A stretch of DNA of 64,000 nt from Trichobilharzia regenti (lineage: Eukaryota > Platyhelminthes > Trematoda > Strigeidida > Schistosomatidae), in contig OX235265.1 in NCBI GenBank assembly GCA_944472135.2, positions 45,357,459 to 45,421,458 of the forward strand, in the 5' to 3' direction. Positions 36,515 to 47,564 of the stretch are shown here, piece after piece. Within the stretch, counting starts at the first letter, position 1. Each line of letters begins with the position of its first letter. The notes beneath the pieces were generated by a model, which was not told the DNA's origin, made no database searches, and saw only the letters and a program-made list of their open reading frames with translations. Position numbers and translations under genes: made by a program.

Positions 36515-36861
36515 GATTGCACACTAGTCGGTAACTAGTGTAATGCGTCTAGTCCTATCTTCGGTGCAGACTGAACTCTACCAGTCAGGCTTGCAATATG
36601 GCCACCATGCTAGGTGGCTCGCCATGAGTTCCTTCAAGGTTGCAGATATGCCTTGCTGATGAGTGCCAACTAGCACGAAACCTGGGTCCAAGGCTTCCTG
36701 TGGCCAATTGCCTCCAACCATCTAGTACCAACAATTCACAGTGCACCGTAATGGTGAGCCACCTAGCATGGTGGCCATATTGCAAGCTTGACTGGTAGAG
36801 TTCAGTCTGCACCGAAGATAGGACTAGACACATTACACTAATTACTGACTAGTGTGCAATC
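36515..36861. repeat. 347-bp palindrome with 111-bp arms around a hammerhead ribozyme
   Basis: Arms 36515-36625 and 36751-36861 are inverted copies differing at only about six positions; both contain GGTGCAGACTGAACTC in opposite sense. The 125-base centre carries the ribozyme at 36638-36705. The high arm identity suggests a young rearrangement or ongoing gene conversion. Confidence 0.9.
36638..36705 (+). ncRNA. Type I hammerhead ribozyme with complete catalytic core
   Basis: Every conserved element is present. The 5' core CTGATGAG is at 36656-36663. Stem II is G-TGC/GCA-C with loop CAACTA (36663-36676), and the 3' core GAAA is at 36677-36680. Helix III is ACC/GGT with a two-base loop (36680-36687). 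The cleavage triplet GTC is at 36686-36688. Inner stem I pairs GCCTTG (36650-36655) with CAAGGC (36689-36694). Outer stem I pairs GGTTGCAG (36638-36645) with CTGTGGCC (36698-36705) using wobble pairs, around an internal loop ATAT/TTC. That internal loop is where natural schistosome hammerheads make the loop I-loop II contact. RNA from this strand is predicted to cleave after 36688. There is no frame overlap with a gene. Confidence 0.9.
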
Positions 36862-36894
36862 AAAATATCCACTACAGTCCTACAGGAGGTCAGT

Positions 36895-37085
36895 CGGGAG
36901 CCTGAATAGCTTAGTGGTAACGTCTCTGACTGCAGCACTGGGAGACGTGAATTCGAATCTCAGAAGGGACATGAGTTCCTTCAAGGTTGCAGATACGCCC
37001 TACTGAACGGTGGGTGCCAACTAGCACGAAACCTAGGTCAGGCAAGGCTTCCTGTGGCCGATTGCCTCCAACCATCTGATTTTGA
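36895..37085 (+). mobile_element. SINE with tRNA head and broken hammerhead domain
   Basis: The head AGCTTAGTGGTAACGTCTCT (A-box, near 36908) and GAATTCGAATCTC (B-box, near 36949) are followed by the same body as the intact ribozyme: ATGAGTTCCTTCAAGGTTGC near 36970 and TGCCAACTAGCACGAAACC near 37014-37032. The 5' core is interrupted (CTGA, seven extra bases, then GG), and four bases are inserted after the GTC triplet. It is the likely source type of the ribozyme inside the neighbouring palindrome. Confidence 0.85.
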
Positions 37086-37479
37086 TGTTTTAAACTTGCT
37101 GATTTGCAAGTTGCCACCAAACTCGAGCAACAGCATGAGCATCAGTGTCAACTTATCACAATGCAGGAGATAAGTGATCCTGAGTTTCTCAGTACAAACT
37201 ACCACTGTCTGAAAGAGAAAATTAACCACCTGCAGTCTTTAATCATTCAGCCATTTTTTTGTTGGGTCACCGAATATACTCTTGTACCTTTTTGATTGCT
37301 TTCCAACCAAACGAGGTGCATTTCCCGAAGATGACGACAGAAAAATACCAAAAGGGATTGGTTCGCAGACAGACAGGTCAGACAGCACTGTGTCACACCA
37401 TTTACTATCAATCACCACTTAACTTGAAGATCCTGGACCAAGAGACAGTGTTATACAATAAATTCTGATGAGAGTTATG

Positions 37480-38770
37480 CACATTATATAAATCCTGTCG
37501 CGACTGAAGCTGTTATTATTGTTATTATCTGTGAAAATAATAGAATATCCAGTTAACGAAACCAGAAGCTTATCACATAAATATCTGCTGAGAATATTTT
37601 ATTTGTTTGATGCCGAATGAGAATTGGAAATAGTGAATCTGTGAATTTCACACAAGGTGAAGTTCGGAAGTGAGTCGAAATGAAATATTCCTGTGACTAC
37701 CAAGTTCAGCTGGATTGTGAGAAGAATAAGTAGATTATGGTGACTAAGATAGATACAATTTTGAACAAACGGTGCAAATGATGATATTGTGTTGTGATGG
37801 GTAAATAATGGTTTAAAACTGGTAGAAAAATGACTGCAAATAAGTAGACTTTGAAAATGGTGCGAAATGCAGTAAAAATGAATGGTTATGTGAACATTGC
37901 ACTACCTTGTCTATATATTACCGAATAGTGATCAGTAGTTTAAGCGTTCGTCAAGATTTGGTTCCTGATTAACACCTTCAAAGGACTGTATTATCCACAC
38001 AAAAGTGACTAAGTTTATTATTCCATAGCATCTCATAGCAGAATATTTTTTGAAACACCCTCAAATATACCAACAACAGTGACATGCCATATTCCACTTT
38101 TCTTTAAATTACTATTCGGCATCTGCTACAGTTTCTCCTGTTTACGGGCATTTTTTAAAATCCTCTTCGCCATACAGGTAAGTTGATCATCGATATTTAA
38201 CTACTTGCTACATTAGGCTACCACTGAAATCGAAAATCTTAGCCAAAAAAGAATACAGGTTGCTTATTTACATTTAAATTTCAACATATTAATCTACTGC
38301 CGCCAAGATAGTCATAACTGAACAGAGATGTATCGATTTCTCGCCACTGAGGTGAATTGGTACGGGCGACAAACTCCGCAAACCATTACCACCAGCGATT
38401 TAGATGTGGATAGGAATATTCTTAGGAATACTCTCCACTATAGTAGGACACCTGTTGCAATCACAGCAACCTCGCACAATGAAAATGCATCAGAACACAG
38501 GAGAATATCATAATGTCACTCGAATATATGGTTGTGATGAATACATCTCAGGTGGATTCAAATAGACCGCGAAATACCTTCCATCGAAAACTGCCTTAAC
38601 TGCCAGTAAACACTAGGAGTATATTGATGACGTGTCCATCTGTTCCATTTAGACCTATTCATGTTGGTGTCTACTACCATATTGAGTCACACAAATTCCT
38701 ACAACACCACACACACAAGCATTAATGTCTGACAACACGATATGACGAAGTTGGCCTGCAGCCTGATTTT
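37480..38770. other. No recognisable gene
   Basis: Short frames only. The stretch leads into the CACTA remnant and could hold intron or upstream exon sequence of the 39273 candidate, but I cannot assign any exon. Confidence 0.35.
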
Positions 38771-38778
38771 GATGGTTT

Positions 38779-39270
38779 GTGCTTATCACAATCCTCGAGC
38801 TAGCACTTGTGACCACCTACCTATCCATCGTAAGTAGACTTGTGACACCAGAAATCAGTCAGGTCATCCTCGTAGAGATCTACATTGGTGGAAATAAACC
38901 TCACAATTTCAGTGGCCTATCTAGTGGATTAATAACTGAGCTGAAAGAGATATTCAAAAGTGGTCCAGTCTTTCCATCTTTAAACACATTTCCTTCTGTT
39001 CGATTGATGGTTATCATTTGTGATATGCCGTGTAGAACCGATGCCAAGACGATAGTGGTCCACAATGTCATTGCTTGTTGCAACAAATGCATAGTAAGTG
39101 GTAGGAAGATGGAAAGTCATATGGCTTTCAGTAACGAGGATTCTCACTTTAGAACTCATGAGAGAAACCACAGTTTCGGTACATCCAACACTTCAGAAGC
39201 GACTCATGCAAAGATGCTTCCATTTCTTCACTGTGTAGTGGTATCTGACAAGTGTATACATTTGTATTTC
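38779..39270 (+). pseudogene. CACTA-superfamily transposase fragment
   Basis: The conceptual protein has YIGGNKPHNF, FKSGPVFPSLN, VRLMVIICDMPCRTDAKTIV, VIACCNKCIVSGRKM and HFRTHERNH. These are spaced like the region of animal CACTA-type transposases that reads ICDxPAR, then a Cys-rich GCxKC segment, then FRTxxxFR. Family knowledge: S. mansoni has a described CACTA transposon with such a protein. Only about 160 codons survive and I see no terminal repeats, so it is a fragment. The frame stays open into the next feature, which I treat as separate because a splice acceptor lies between. Confidence 0.6.
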
Positions 39271-39272
39271 AG

Positions 39273-39483
39273 GTTATCATATATCCTCTTTATTTCTGTC
39301 CTTCTGGTTACTGGTTCCATCAATCTGGCCAACAGTCAATACCCAGAATATCCAATTCCTAACTACCTATATGACTGTTACTCGAGATGTGATGAAGAAT
39401 ATCCAGCAACTGAAATATCCCCGGAGTGTCAAGAAGAGTGTTTAACTGTAGCAAAACGTGGCAAATTCTTCATGTTGGGATAG
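39273..39483 (+). CDS. Candidate terminal exon of a small secreted Cys-rich peptide
   Basis: I do not recognise this gene. A pyrimidine-rich acceptor (TTTGTATTTCAG, ending 39272) precedes an exon that opens with a lone G, completing a codon begun upstream, then LSYILFISVLLVTGSINLANS. That stretch is a hydrophobic signal-peptide core with a plausible cleavage site. The remaining about 49 residues are acidic, with four cysteines in a CxxxC, 12 residues, CxxxC pattern (DCYSRC and ECQEEC), the spacing of helical-hairpin peptides. They end in a Lys-Arg pair and GKFFMLG before the stop. A C-terminal Gly after a dibasic site resembles an amidated secreted peptide, but this is inference. The upstream exon is not identified. 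If the last codon base G completes a split ATG, the protein would be about 71 residues. AATAAA at 39778 is a possible polyadenylation signal. Confidence 0.45.
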
Positions 39484-39839
39484 TATCTTGTGTAAACTGA
39501 ATTGGCCTTCCTTTTATATATGTCAAGCAGATGAAATTGTTGAACAAGAAAGATAGTTGAAAGACAAAAATATGTCAAAAATACAGATGATTTTTGATTA
39601 AATGTGGCGCCTTCTTGATCTTTAACAATAGTTAAATTATGAATATTTTACAATTGGCTTTTGAAGGGGGATACCGAAGAAACATCTCCGGTATCGTTTA
39701 CTTCAGGGCTGAATTTACTGCTAATGAATCATGTCACTATTCAGCTCAAATATAGTTCAGGTCATCTCTGTACACCGAATAAATTGCCAAATCTAAAGTA
39801 TTATTGTACGTGAAACATTCACAGCAAAATGAGTAACTT

Positions 39840-40700
39840 CCTGAAAGATACTTTTATTATCATTATTACCCTGAGTTTCGAGTTAAATGGGCTTAGGGCT
39901 GCAGTAGCGTATTTCCATTTCATCCTGATCAACGCACTCCTCTTAAGTCCACTCGAAGTTCGCTCACTGACTTCCATGTCATCCTCATACGAACTCCCCC
40001 ATGTCACTAATCGACCCAGACTTGTCGCGCCACACAAGGGCCTGTCACGTGTTGTCATCTAACGACATCCTCAGAGTGTGTTCGATATATCTCTATATTT
40101 GTCGTAAAATTTCTAGGTCAGTAAGCTCCTAATTAGTTCCTTGGTAGAGTTGCTTGTTCCTTACCGTTTCAGACTGGTCATGCGATCTTCATCATGGAGC
40201 CAGAGAAAGAGACTACTGATGGGAGTGTGAAACAGACTGTTGGAGATCCTCCTGTTGACTGGCGCACTGATATATGCAAGCACTGATTGGTTTGACATCA
40301 CTGTTGAATTCGGGATGTTGTTCCTTACTCTAAGAGCAGGAGATTTCCGAACAGATTTCGGAATAATGAAAGTCTGCCTCGCCTTTCCTATTTGACACGG
40401 ACTGGATTTGAGACCCTTCTCTGTGCCACTCCCTGTAGATGAAATAATGCTGCCTAGACATGTGAAAGGAATAATATTATTTAGATATGTTGCTTCGATG
40501 GTGTACGGTGGCCGTTGTTTCTGGTGGTGGTTGGTTAGCTTCACCCCCTCTGTGTTCTGTATGCTCACTCGAATACCTGTCTTCCGTGACACCCTATTCT
40601 GACAAATTGTTGGTTCCCGCCTGTAGATCACCCAGATTGTGTGACATCAGACACAAATCTTCCGTGAAGTTGACATCTCTAACAGACACCATACTGGTCT
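39840..40700 (-). pseudogene. RTE LINE C-terminal part, antisense
   Basis: The 40161-40631 minus frame gives VSIQNTEGVKLTNHHQK, FTCLGSIISSTGSGTEKGLK, IGKARQTFIIPKSVRKSPAL, and NRRISNSLFHTPISSLFLWL. This is the RT thumb and C-terminal region of an RTE. The final block near 40060-39850 matches the last part of the protein. The terminal layout differs from the 2400 RTE, so it may be another subfamily. No palm motifs are included. Confidence 0.82.
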
Positions 40701-40709
40701 AAATTAGTC

Positions 40710-41140
40710 CTGTATTCTCTTTACCACTTTCTTCCCCCCCCCACCCTATCTCTCTGTCTCTTTCCCTCTAGTCTTCTGCATGATCCACTCCATCACATTC
40801 ACGAAAATCATTGTCAATAGTAGGAGAGACACATCTTACTTTCATCTTCATTTCGAATGATTCGCTTCCGACAAATAACTTCACTGAAATCATATACATT
40901 TACCAATTGAGACTCTGAAAGCAACATACTGCACTGAGGCAAACTACGCCACCACATCGCAACTGTCACACTGTAAACTTCTCCAGAACACAGCATTTGA
41001 TTAGAATATTACCGATTAACAGGAACTTGAGATGTCTGAATTATGATGATGCGAGGAAATGTTTACAGTCTGATCAGAAATTGAAATGAATTCGCAATAA
41101 TTCTCAAGGCTGATATACCAAGTGAAATAATTGCGAGGAA
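40710..41140. other. No recognisable gene; C-rich then A+T-rich
   Basis: Contains a CCCCCCCC run at 40735-40742 and a pyrimidine-rich stretch to 40770. I see no frame or repeat match. Confidence 0.4.
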
Positions 41141-41149
41141 ATTAAGAAG

Positions 41150-41600
41150 ATTAGCTCAAAGACCTTCTAATGCTGACAAACTAAACGTCTTATTCTCCAC
41201 ACGACCGATGGTGATTATTCGACTGAAAGCTGATGTACTTAGACTACCCACTTCCAATTGTATCTACCAATTCAACTGCGCCTGTAGAGCAAGTTATAAC
41301 GTCCGCTGCTCTAGGAACTTGATTTTTCCTCCTCACTCGGGAACATCTCCTGATATGGCTAAGTAAAGATGTAGTAAAGGCCATCAGCAGTTCAATATTA
41401 GACCACCTGGTCCAAACCGGCCAGAGAGTTAGCTAGCATTGAAGAATCATTCTTCATCATCTACGGGGTAACAAATAAATTGCCAAAAACATCCAGGTAC
41501 TGTATTCTCTAAACAGTGAAGGCTGTCCCGATTCCCCTAAAATAACCAGTACTCTGTGTAAGGAAGAAGCAAGTCCAGGCAATACTACTACCTTGGCCCT
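41150..41600 (+). pseudogene. PLE GIY-YIG fragment, degraded
   Basis: Reads KLNVLFSTRPMVIIRLKADV, then NCIYQFNCACRASYNVRCSR near 41257-41320. This is the GIY-YIG core with the Tyr-Ile-Gly changed to Tyr-Asn-Val. The C-terminal part carries stops. The downstream part matches the complement of 26460-26690. A terminal hammerhead-like motif follows near 41765-41830 (CTTATGATG, then GGAAAG and AATATTCTTTG), with altered core bases. Confidence 0.75.
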
Positions 41601-41974
41601 CTGTGGAGACTAGAAATTCATGCCTTTCTATTATTATCCTTCTTACTTTTTCTGTCATTCGGCGTTGGCGCCATTGAAATGTAACCTATTGATATGACTG
41701 ATTTGATGTTATTCAAGCAAAATAAATGGTGTTAATAGCACTTAGTTATTCACTATTATGTGTATATATAGTTGTAGAACCTTATGATGTAGTTATAGGA
41801 AAGAATATTCTTTGTTCAGTAAACATTTCCAGAGAAACATATCTTGCTGACAACGTCGATCTTACACAAATGCCTACACTGACCAAATACGGGAATGTTC
41901 AAGCGAGTCAAACAAATAGTATTTTCAACAGCAATGCAATTAATATCAGTCCACGAAAAGACGAGTTATTCGAT

Positions 41975-42140
41975 GGCCGACTCACTCCTTTACCTCGCTA
42001 AACCGGAAATAATGCTGGTAAAGAGGGAAGGTTGGGCATGAGGCTAGCAACCCCATTCTGTAAAATAAGCACTGCTAAAGAAACTTCAAGCCACTAGCTT
42101 GAAGCCCTATGTTCCACTGGGGAACGTGAAGAAAAAAGTT
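41975..42140 (+). mobile_element. SINE-III lacking most of the head
   Basis: Starts at GATGGCCGACTCACTCC, then GGGCATGAGGCTAGCAACCC near 42035 and GAAGCCCTATGTTCCACTGG near 42101, with an A-rich tail. This is the cleanest example in the window of the RTE leader joined to the RTE terminus. Confidence 0.82.
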
Positions 42141-42399
42141 GAAGAAGGCAACAGAACAATCAGTCAATCAACTCATCAATAACTCACTCACCGACCCACT
42201 CATCGCTTTATTACCGGTGCCATACTGCATACAAATCAGATGGATACCACTACAACTAAACAAGCTTTGGATTTCCATACACATGTCAGAGAGTTGTGCT
42301 TATAGTTCTACGATGGATTATGTGAGCGATTATCGTTCAGATCAACTTCATATTCTGATATTCGAATATCGAATGCCTCTATCGCATAGCCACTGATTC

Positions 42400-43330
42400 G
42401 TAGTCTTAGAACACGCGTTAAGAAAAGTTCACGTTATTCATGGTGTATCACTGTAATGGTCAAACACGATGAGAGATGAGGTGAGAGTGTAGGTGTGGAG
42501 TAAACTGCATGCTTCAAGAGGTTTAACACCGTCTTATTTTTCAAAGCGGATATAAATCTGCACTCAGTATCTGTTAACCTCATAAATAATGCAATTTAGG
42601 TGATTACTCTTATTCCCTTCATACCTTTAGACAACCGATTTCAGGTAAGCAAATATAAAATGGGAAATCCATATTTCATTTTACCTTGGTCTAGGTGTGA
42701 ACGTAGCATTGCTTAAAAATATGTTAGTATAGATAAAAATATGCTGCCTCCCAAACGAATTACACTAAACTCTTCACAAACATTTCATGTAATATGACAC
42801 TAAGTAAATACCAAGCACTAACTTTAACAAAACACGTTTCAGTACCTAGATGTTCATGCTTACACAACATATCAAATTAATAAAGTCCTAATTTTTGAAG
42901 TGGCAAAATTCGGAAGAAGCTAAATAGTGACATCACGAATGTTCGACTCGTCATCATTCTACATACTTAACAGTGACTCCTGCCTGTCCACCTACCACTG
43001 ACTAGTTCTAAACATACAGTTGGAAATCTTTCCAATGCAACGTGATTGTGAATGATTTGCTCTCTGATTTCCATTTGGATCAACTACTCGTAAACCGGAA
43101 TTTTTCATTCATTCACTGTGATCATATATGAGAGAGTAACCAGCTGATTGATGAAGGCTAGTGCCTAACAGAGTCGGATAATTAGTCAAGTTCACAACTG
43201 AAAATAACTCGTGTGGTGTGTACTTTTTGGAGTAATAATTGTTAGTGTGACTCCATAGTTAATCACGATTACATGCACTTGGCAATGACTCACACCTATT
43301 GTGTGAAGACTTGTAATAGTGTTACCTGGC
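42400..43330. other. No recognisable gene
   Basis: A+T-rich with only short frames. I found no match to other parts of the window. Confidence 0.4.
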
Positions 43331-43334
43331 CGTC

Positions 43335-43425
43335 TAAACTTCTCTTTTTATTGGGCGGGAATCGAACCAATGACCCACGGGTCGAAAGTCAATAGCCTCA
43401 TGCAATGAGCCACAGTTCCACTCTG
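43335..43425 (-). mobile_element. tRNA-like SINE head, antisense
   Basis: On the minus strand the sequence has GTGGCTCATTGCATGAGGC (A-box like) and GGTTCGATTCCCGCCC (good B-box, plus-strand 43353-43368), about 35 bases apart, as in a tRNA. There is no SINE-II or SINE-III body next to it. It could be a tRNA pseudogene. Confidence 0.55.
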
Positions 43426-43429
43426 ATCA

Positions 43430-44153
43430 TGTCTAGATGAGGTTGATCATCAGATTTCATCTGCGATGTTTAGTTATTTTGTTCCCATTGAGGTAATGTA
43501 GATATCCATTAATACAAATATTACCAGAGTAATTACTGGGAATTATGTCTTCCCAGTCATCTGTGTATTCCCCGGTTTGATACTTTAAAATATCACTAAA
43601 TTCATATGAGACATTACACGATGTGCTTGTTCTCCCCGTGGTAATGATAAAGTTTCATTCCGATGGCGCCCATTTCCATACATTTCCCTAGTCATATATG
43701 TGATCAAGTAGTGGCACTCTAGTTAGGAACTTTCAGCAAAGTTTGGTGATAAAGGTGTAGTTATTTCGGTGGAGTATGACTGGTATCCTAGTGGATAACT
43801 CTACAAGCTTCGAAATGACGCCCTCAAGGTACGTGCATCAATGAGGAAACCATTACTCATTTAGAATGGAGGCACATCCAGAAGATTTGTCCTAAGTATG
43901 ATGAAGTGAGTGTCTTCTAACCCACTGTTACTCACAATCAACGAAAAGATATCACAGGATTTTCTTTCACAAGTAAGCTTACACTTGTGACGTAAGAATC
44001 ACGAGTAGAGAACACTATTAATTGCAAATCATCCACCTGAGCTACAAATCTTCTCTATTATTTCAAATAGGCTATTATTTTGAGTCTCAGTCTGCTATTT
44101 TTGATATTCCCTAATATAATCAACACCTGTTACTCAAACAGTTCATTTTACAG

Positions 44154-44190
<37 letters not shown>

Positions 44191-45350
44191 TACACATTGA
44201 ACGAATATGAATAATGTTCCAATTTCAAGATATACGTCTATTTTTTGGGTGGCTTGGATATAATATTTAAAAATCAGTAGTAATGTCACCTAATGCACTA
44301 CTAAGATAAACGGTTAGAAGTAACGCAGACCACACCCTGATATTATTCACATCATATAAAGTCAACCAAACGAAAGTCGTGTTTATGTCACTCGAAAGTG
44401 AAACCTCACATACATCGAGACATTTATTCAGTGTTGAGAGGTGAAGTGGGCAGTGGGTGGTAGTAGCATTAATACTACATTGTTAATCAAACACAGTGAG
44501 TATTCAAACAGTTGTGAATGTCAGAACGAGATTAGTTGTAGAAAAAAGTAACATGCAAGTACACGTTAGTTAGAAGATATCGTGGAATTTCATTTCTATA
44601 GTGTGAATCATAATTACACCGAGAATGTCCTGTGTTTACAAAAGAATAACTTTTCTCTAGTAGGACGAAATTTGTGTCTGAAAAGTATTTCGTCTCTTTC
44701 TTACCATTATCCCTTAGTGCTAAGTCAGTGGCTTTCAGCGAAAGGAATTTACCTCTTCGATGAAATCATCGTCGAAACTGTGCGATCGTATTTCTACGTA
44801 GAACACCTCATGCAGGCGAACAACACTGCTTACAATCACATCTCACTAGGCTCTATTCTAACACATACAGTTTCACAAGGCTTTATATAACATGGAATCT
44901 AGTCGTGGTGATTTGTCAGTAGGAGGAATGTCTGTGCACACAGATTTTTCAATGATTCATATGAATGATAACAACACTAATTGTACAAATAACAAAGGTG
45001 AGAATGTGGATCGATTTGTGATAACTGAGTTAGTGAAGAACAGCATCATCAAACAAATGAATTTCAGATAGACGTAGACGATGAGGGTTAAGGAACACAA
45101 ATAATCAGATAATGTATAGTTGGATTGTAAGGTGGAGTGAATCATTTGTGTTTCATTGAAGGTGCAATTAGCGTTGACGAGAAATTGATGAAGATTAGAT
45201 GTAAAACGGGAGATGATGCTGTTGTATGTGGTAGTTGCTGTGATGATAGTTATATCGTCAGTTTGTTAGGTGTTTTATGGCTATTCATTACTTTGAATAG
45301 CAGTCACCTCAGGCGAATGTGGGTGGAGTCTAAAGGAACATTTTTGTCTG
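43430..45350. other. Intergenic stretch with two unrecognised frames
   Basis: The frame at 44582-44890 (102 codons) and the frame at 45137-45415 (92 codons, with CGSCCDDS near 45212-45236) show no family I recognise. The end of the second overlaps repeat R1, which argues against an independent gene. An AT microsatellite lies at 44156-44187. Confidence 0.35.
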
Positions 45351-45563
45351 ATCTAATGAATCAGCTTGAATGCTTCCACATTACCGACTTAATCAGTGCA
45401 AAGCTGAACAGTTAATAATCGGTTTTGAAGCAGTGAGGAGTACACGCTGAACGCATATTTTGTATATTTAGCCAACTAATATTACTCCCAGTAAACGTCT
45501 GTAAATAATATCCATTGTCCGTCTGATAACTTATTTTGAAAGTCTTTGTAAATAACATAACCA

Positions 45564-45783
45564 GGCTTCACTCTGAGACACATCACTGACATACGAGACA
45601 ACATTATCAAACATACGTCTCAAAATACTGAATATTTCTCCTATGACGTGCAATTCATTCCAAAACCATTTTCTCTGAACACGATTCGCACACTGTCAAC
45701 ATTTCTATGTATTGAGCATTCTTCATTCTTACAGCGTTTCACGAAATGTTCCCTTATTCATCGCTTTCACCTTCCCATCGTGT
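45564..45783 (+). other. Exon-like frame conserved in both R1 copies
   Basis: The frame reads GFTLRHITDIRDNIIKHTSQ, NTEYFSYDVQFIPKPFSLNT and IRTLSTFLCIEHSSFL to LPIV and a stop. The inverted copy (61533-61755, minus) keeps the frame with few changes. In both copies an AG lies just before it (ACATAACCAG and ATTACTAG). No family is recognised. It may be an exon of a repeated gene, a TE-encoded piece, or simply preserved by recent duplication. Confidence 0.35.
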
Positions 45784-46309
45784 GACTGTGCATTGAGATG
45801 AGGTTAACTGCAATAATCGAATTAAAACGAAAATTTCAAAGACTGAATTCGATTGGCTAATTTTTAGTCACACTGTGTCACCACCAAAGAAACTATGGCT
45901 GAGAACATTCCATTTGTGACTTGTGAATAATCTTTGAAGTCAGTGAGTGTATGATGAAAAGAGAATACTCGATGGTCGAAGTGAGTTCGAATTCGAGTCA
46001 ATGAGCTATAATTCGCCAACAAAATCGAACACTTTCACATTCTCCTTGAAAATGTGAGGACTATTGGGCTATTCTGGCCCTTTGAATGGCTGATTAGTTC
46101 ACTGAATGAAGTGTTTGTATCAGGGAGTTGAGTTCTCATCTTCCAAACCACCTTGGTGCATTATTATGATCTAGTGATTTTCGATGAGAAGTGATGACCA
46201 CCAGTGGGGACCATCAGGTCGGATGTGGAGACAAACACTCACTGGTGACATTGAGTGTTGGTGGTGCTAGAAGTTGTGAACTGACGGAAGTTGGAATTCA
46301 TTGGTTGAC

Positions 46310-46520
46310 GATTGGATTCCGTCTCAGTGGCTGAATGATCAGTGAGGTCGCCTTCTTTCCCGAAGAACGTGTACTCGATCCCTCGTGGTGTAATGATGAG
46401 TGTGTATTGCTGCAGTGTTCAAAATTATTATGGAACAGTCGTCCAGTACTACTTGGTCTTCACAGGTTCTCTAACTTAATTCATTTCGCCATCGTCATTC
46501 AGTTTCCATTGCTCAAATGG
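46310..46520 (+). mobile_element. Hammerhead-SINE remnant inside R1
   Basis: tRNA-like head TCTCAGTGGCTGAATGATCA near 46321, then CTGCAGTGTTCAAAATTA and GGAACAGTC, GTCCAGTACTACTTGG near 46430-46465, and the tail GTTCTCTAACTTAATTC. The core is decayed. The same insertion is present in the inverted R1 copy near 60835-61010, so it predates the R1 duplication. Confidence 0.65.
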
Positions 46521-46872
46521 TTCAAATAAACTATGGACGTTGTCGTTTATCATGAATCACGGGAAAATCATTCGCACGCTAAACGCTTTTCACACAGTTT
46601 TCCCAACTTTAGAACTCAGATGAACTCAGTGCTTAATGTGATGCAAAGGACTAATTAGAAGCTGTGAACACAAGTTAACAGTCTGAGTATGTGATAGAGA
46701 ATTCCAGTCAACTTATTTTCAGGGCTTTACGGTTACATTATTGAACTAAGAATACAAGGTTTATTGAAGATTGAATGAAGACACATTTTTTATCTTAAAG
46801 TTATTGGATGGCTGATTCGCTAATTATTTCAATTTCATTGCTTATCATCATTATAGTTATGTATATTATCAT

Positions 46873-47560
46873 TCGTTAGGATTCCATTTGGAACATAGGG
46901 CTTCAACATCACATCTCCAATATGTCCTGTCCTCTGTAGTTTCCTTCACCTGGCCTCATCACTGCTCACAAGCATTCATATCGTCGTCACACAGAACTTC
47001 CTCCATCTCATCCTGGAACTCATGCTCAGCTCGTTGGTTCTCATTCAGGTTCCCCAGGTGGGCCTGCATTGCTAACGAGGTCATTCGACGCTCTCCTCAG
47101 GGTCTCTCCAATACAGCTCCATTCTACTGGGAATATCTGTTGTGAAGGAGGTTTTTGATTGGTTCGTTCGCATAGTTTTCTGCTGCTGATACTTCCTTGC
47201 AATCAGGTTTTCAATATGGAGACGTTAAAGGAAGTCGTTGATACAGATCTGTATTGGCCTGTTGGAAACATCCTCCCTCACAACGGAGCTACTTTTCTGA
47301 CCCACATGGTAACAAGGACTGACTGGATATTAGTGTTGAAAATCCGAATTCCTATTGTTCATATTGAGTGCAGAAGATCTCCAAACCGATTCCACAGTGA
47401 TGCGTGTCTGTCTCAACCTCCCGATTCTGCCTGGCTTTAACATGCTCATCTGTGCCACCACTAGTAGTTGGAAGGATGCTGCCCTCAATAGATAGCCTCT
47501 GTTCCACTTCCACATATGATTGATCTCTTCTTTTGAGTTTTATTGAGAGGTGAGTGAGTG
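46873..47560 (-). pseudogene. RTE LINE 3' part, antisense, diverged
   Basis: 3' block TTTGGAACATAGGGCTTCAA near 46889. The minus-strand frames include GRIGRLRQTRITVESVWRSS and ALNMNNRNSDFQH near 47420-47330, which correspond to RIGKARxxFIxxKSxWxSS of the sister copies. It is 5'-truncated near 47560. Confidence 0.8.
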
Positions 47561-47564
47561 GGTA

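Larger units (their letters stand above)
45360..46760 (+). repeat. Repeat R1, segment B
   Basis: Inverted copy of 60550-61930 with high similarity along about 1.4 kb. For example GCATTCTTCATTCTTACAGC near 45717 and GGGACCATCAGGTCGGATGT near 46206 occur complemented at about 61590 and 61100. It contains a SINE remnant (46310-46520) and an exon-like frame (45564-45783) that are present in both copies. Confidence 0.85.

Noticed and set aside
43335..43425. True tRNA gene on the minus strand
   Set aside because: The B-box is good but I cannot draw a convincing anticodon arm and acceptor stem. I kept it as a tRNA-like SINE head.
44582..44890. 102-codon frame as a host gene
   Set aside because: No signal, domain or splice evidence, and it ends close to repeat R1. 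Left as an unrecognised frame in the intergenic entry.
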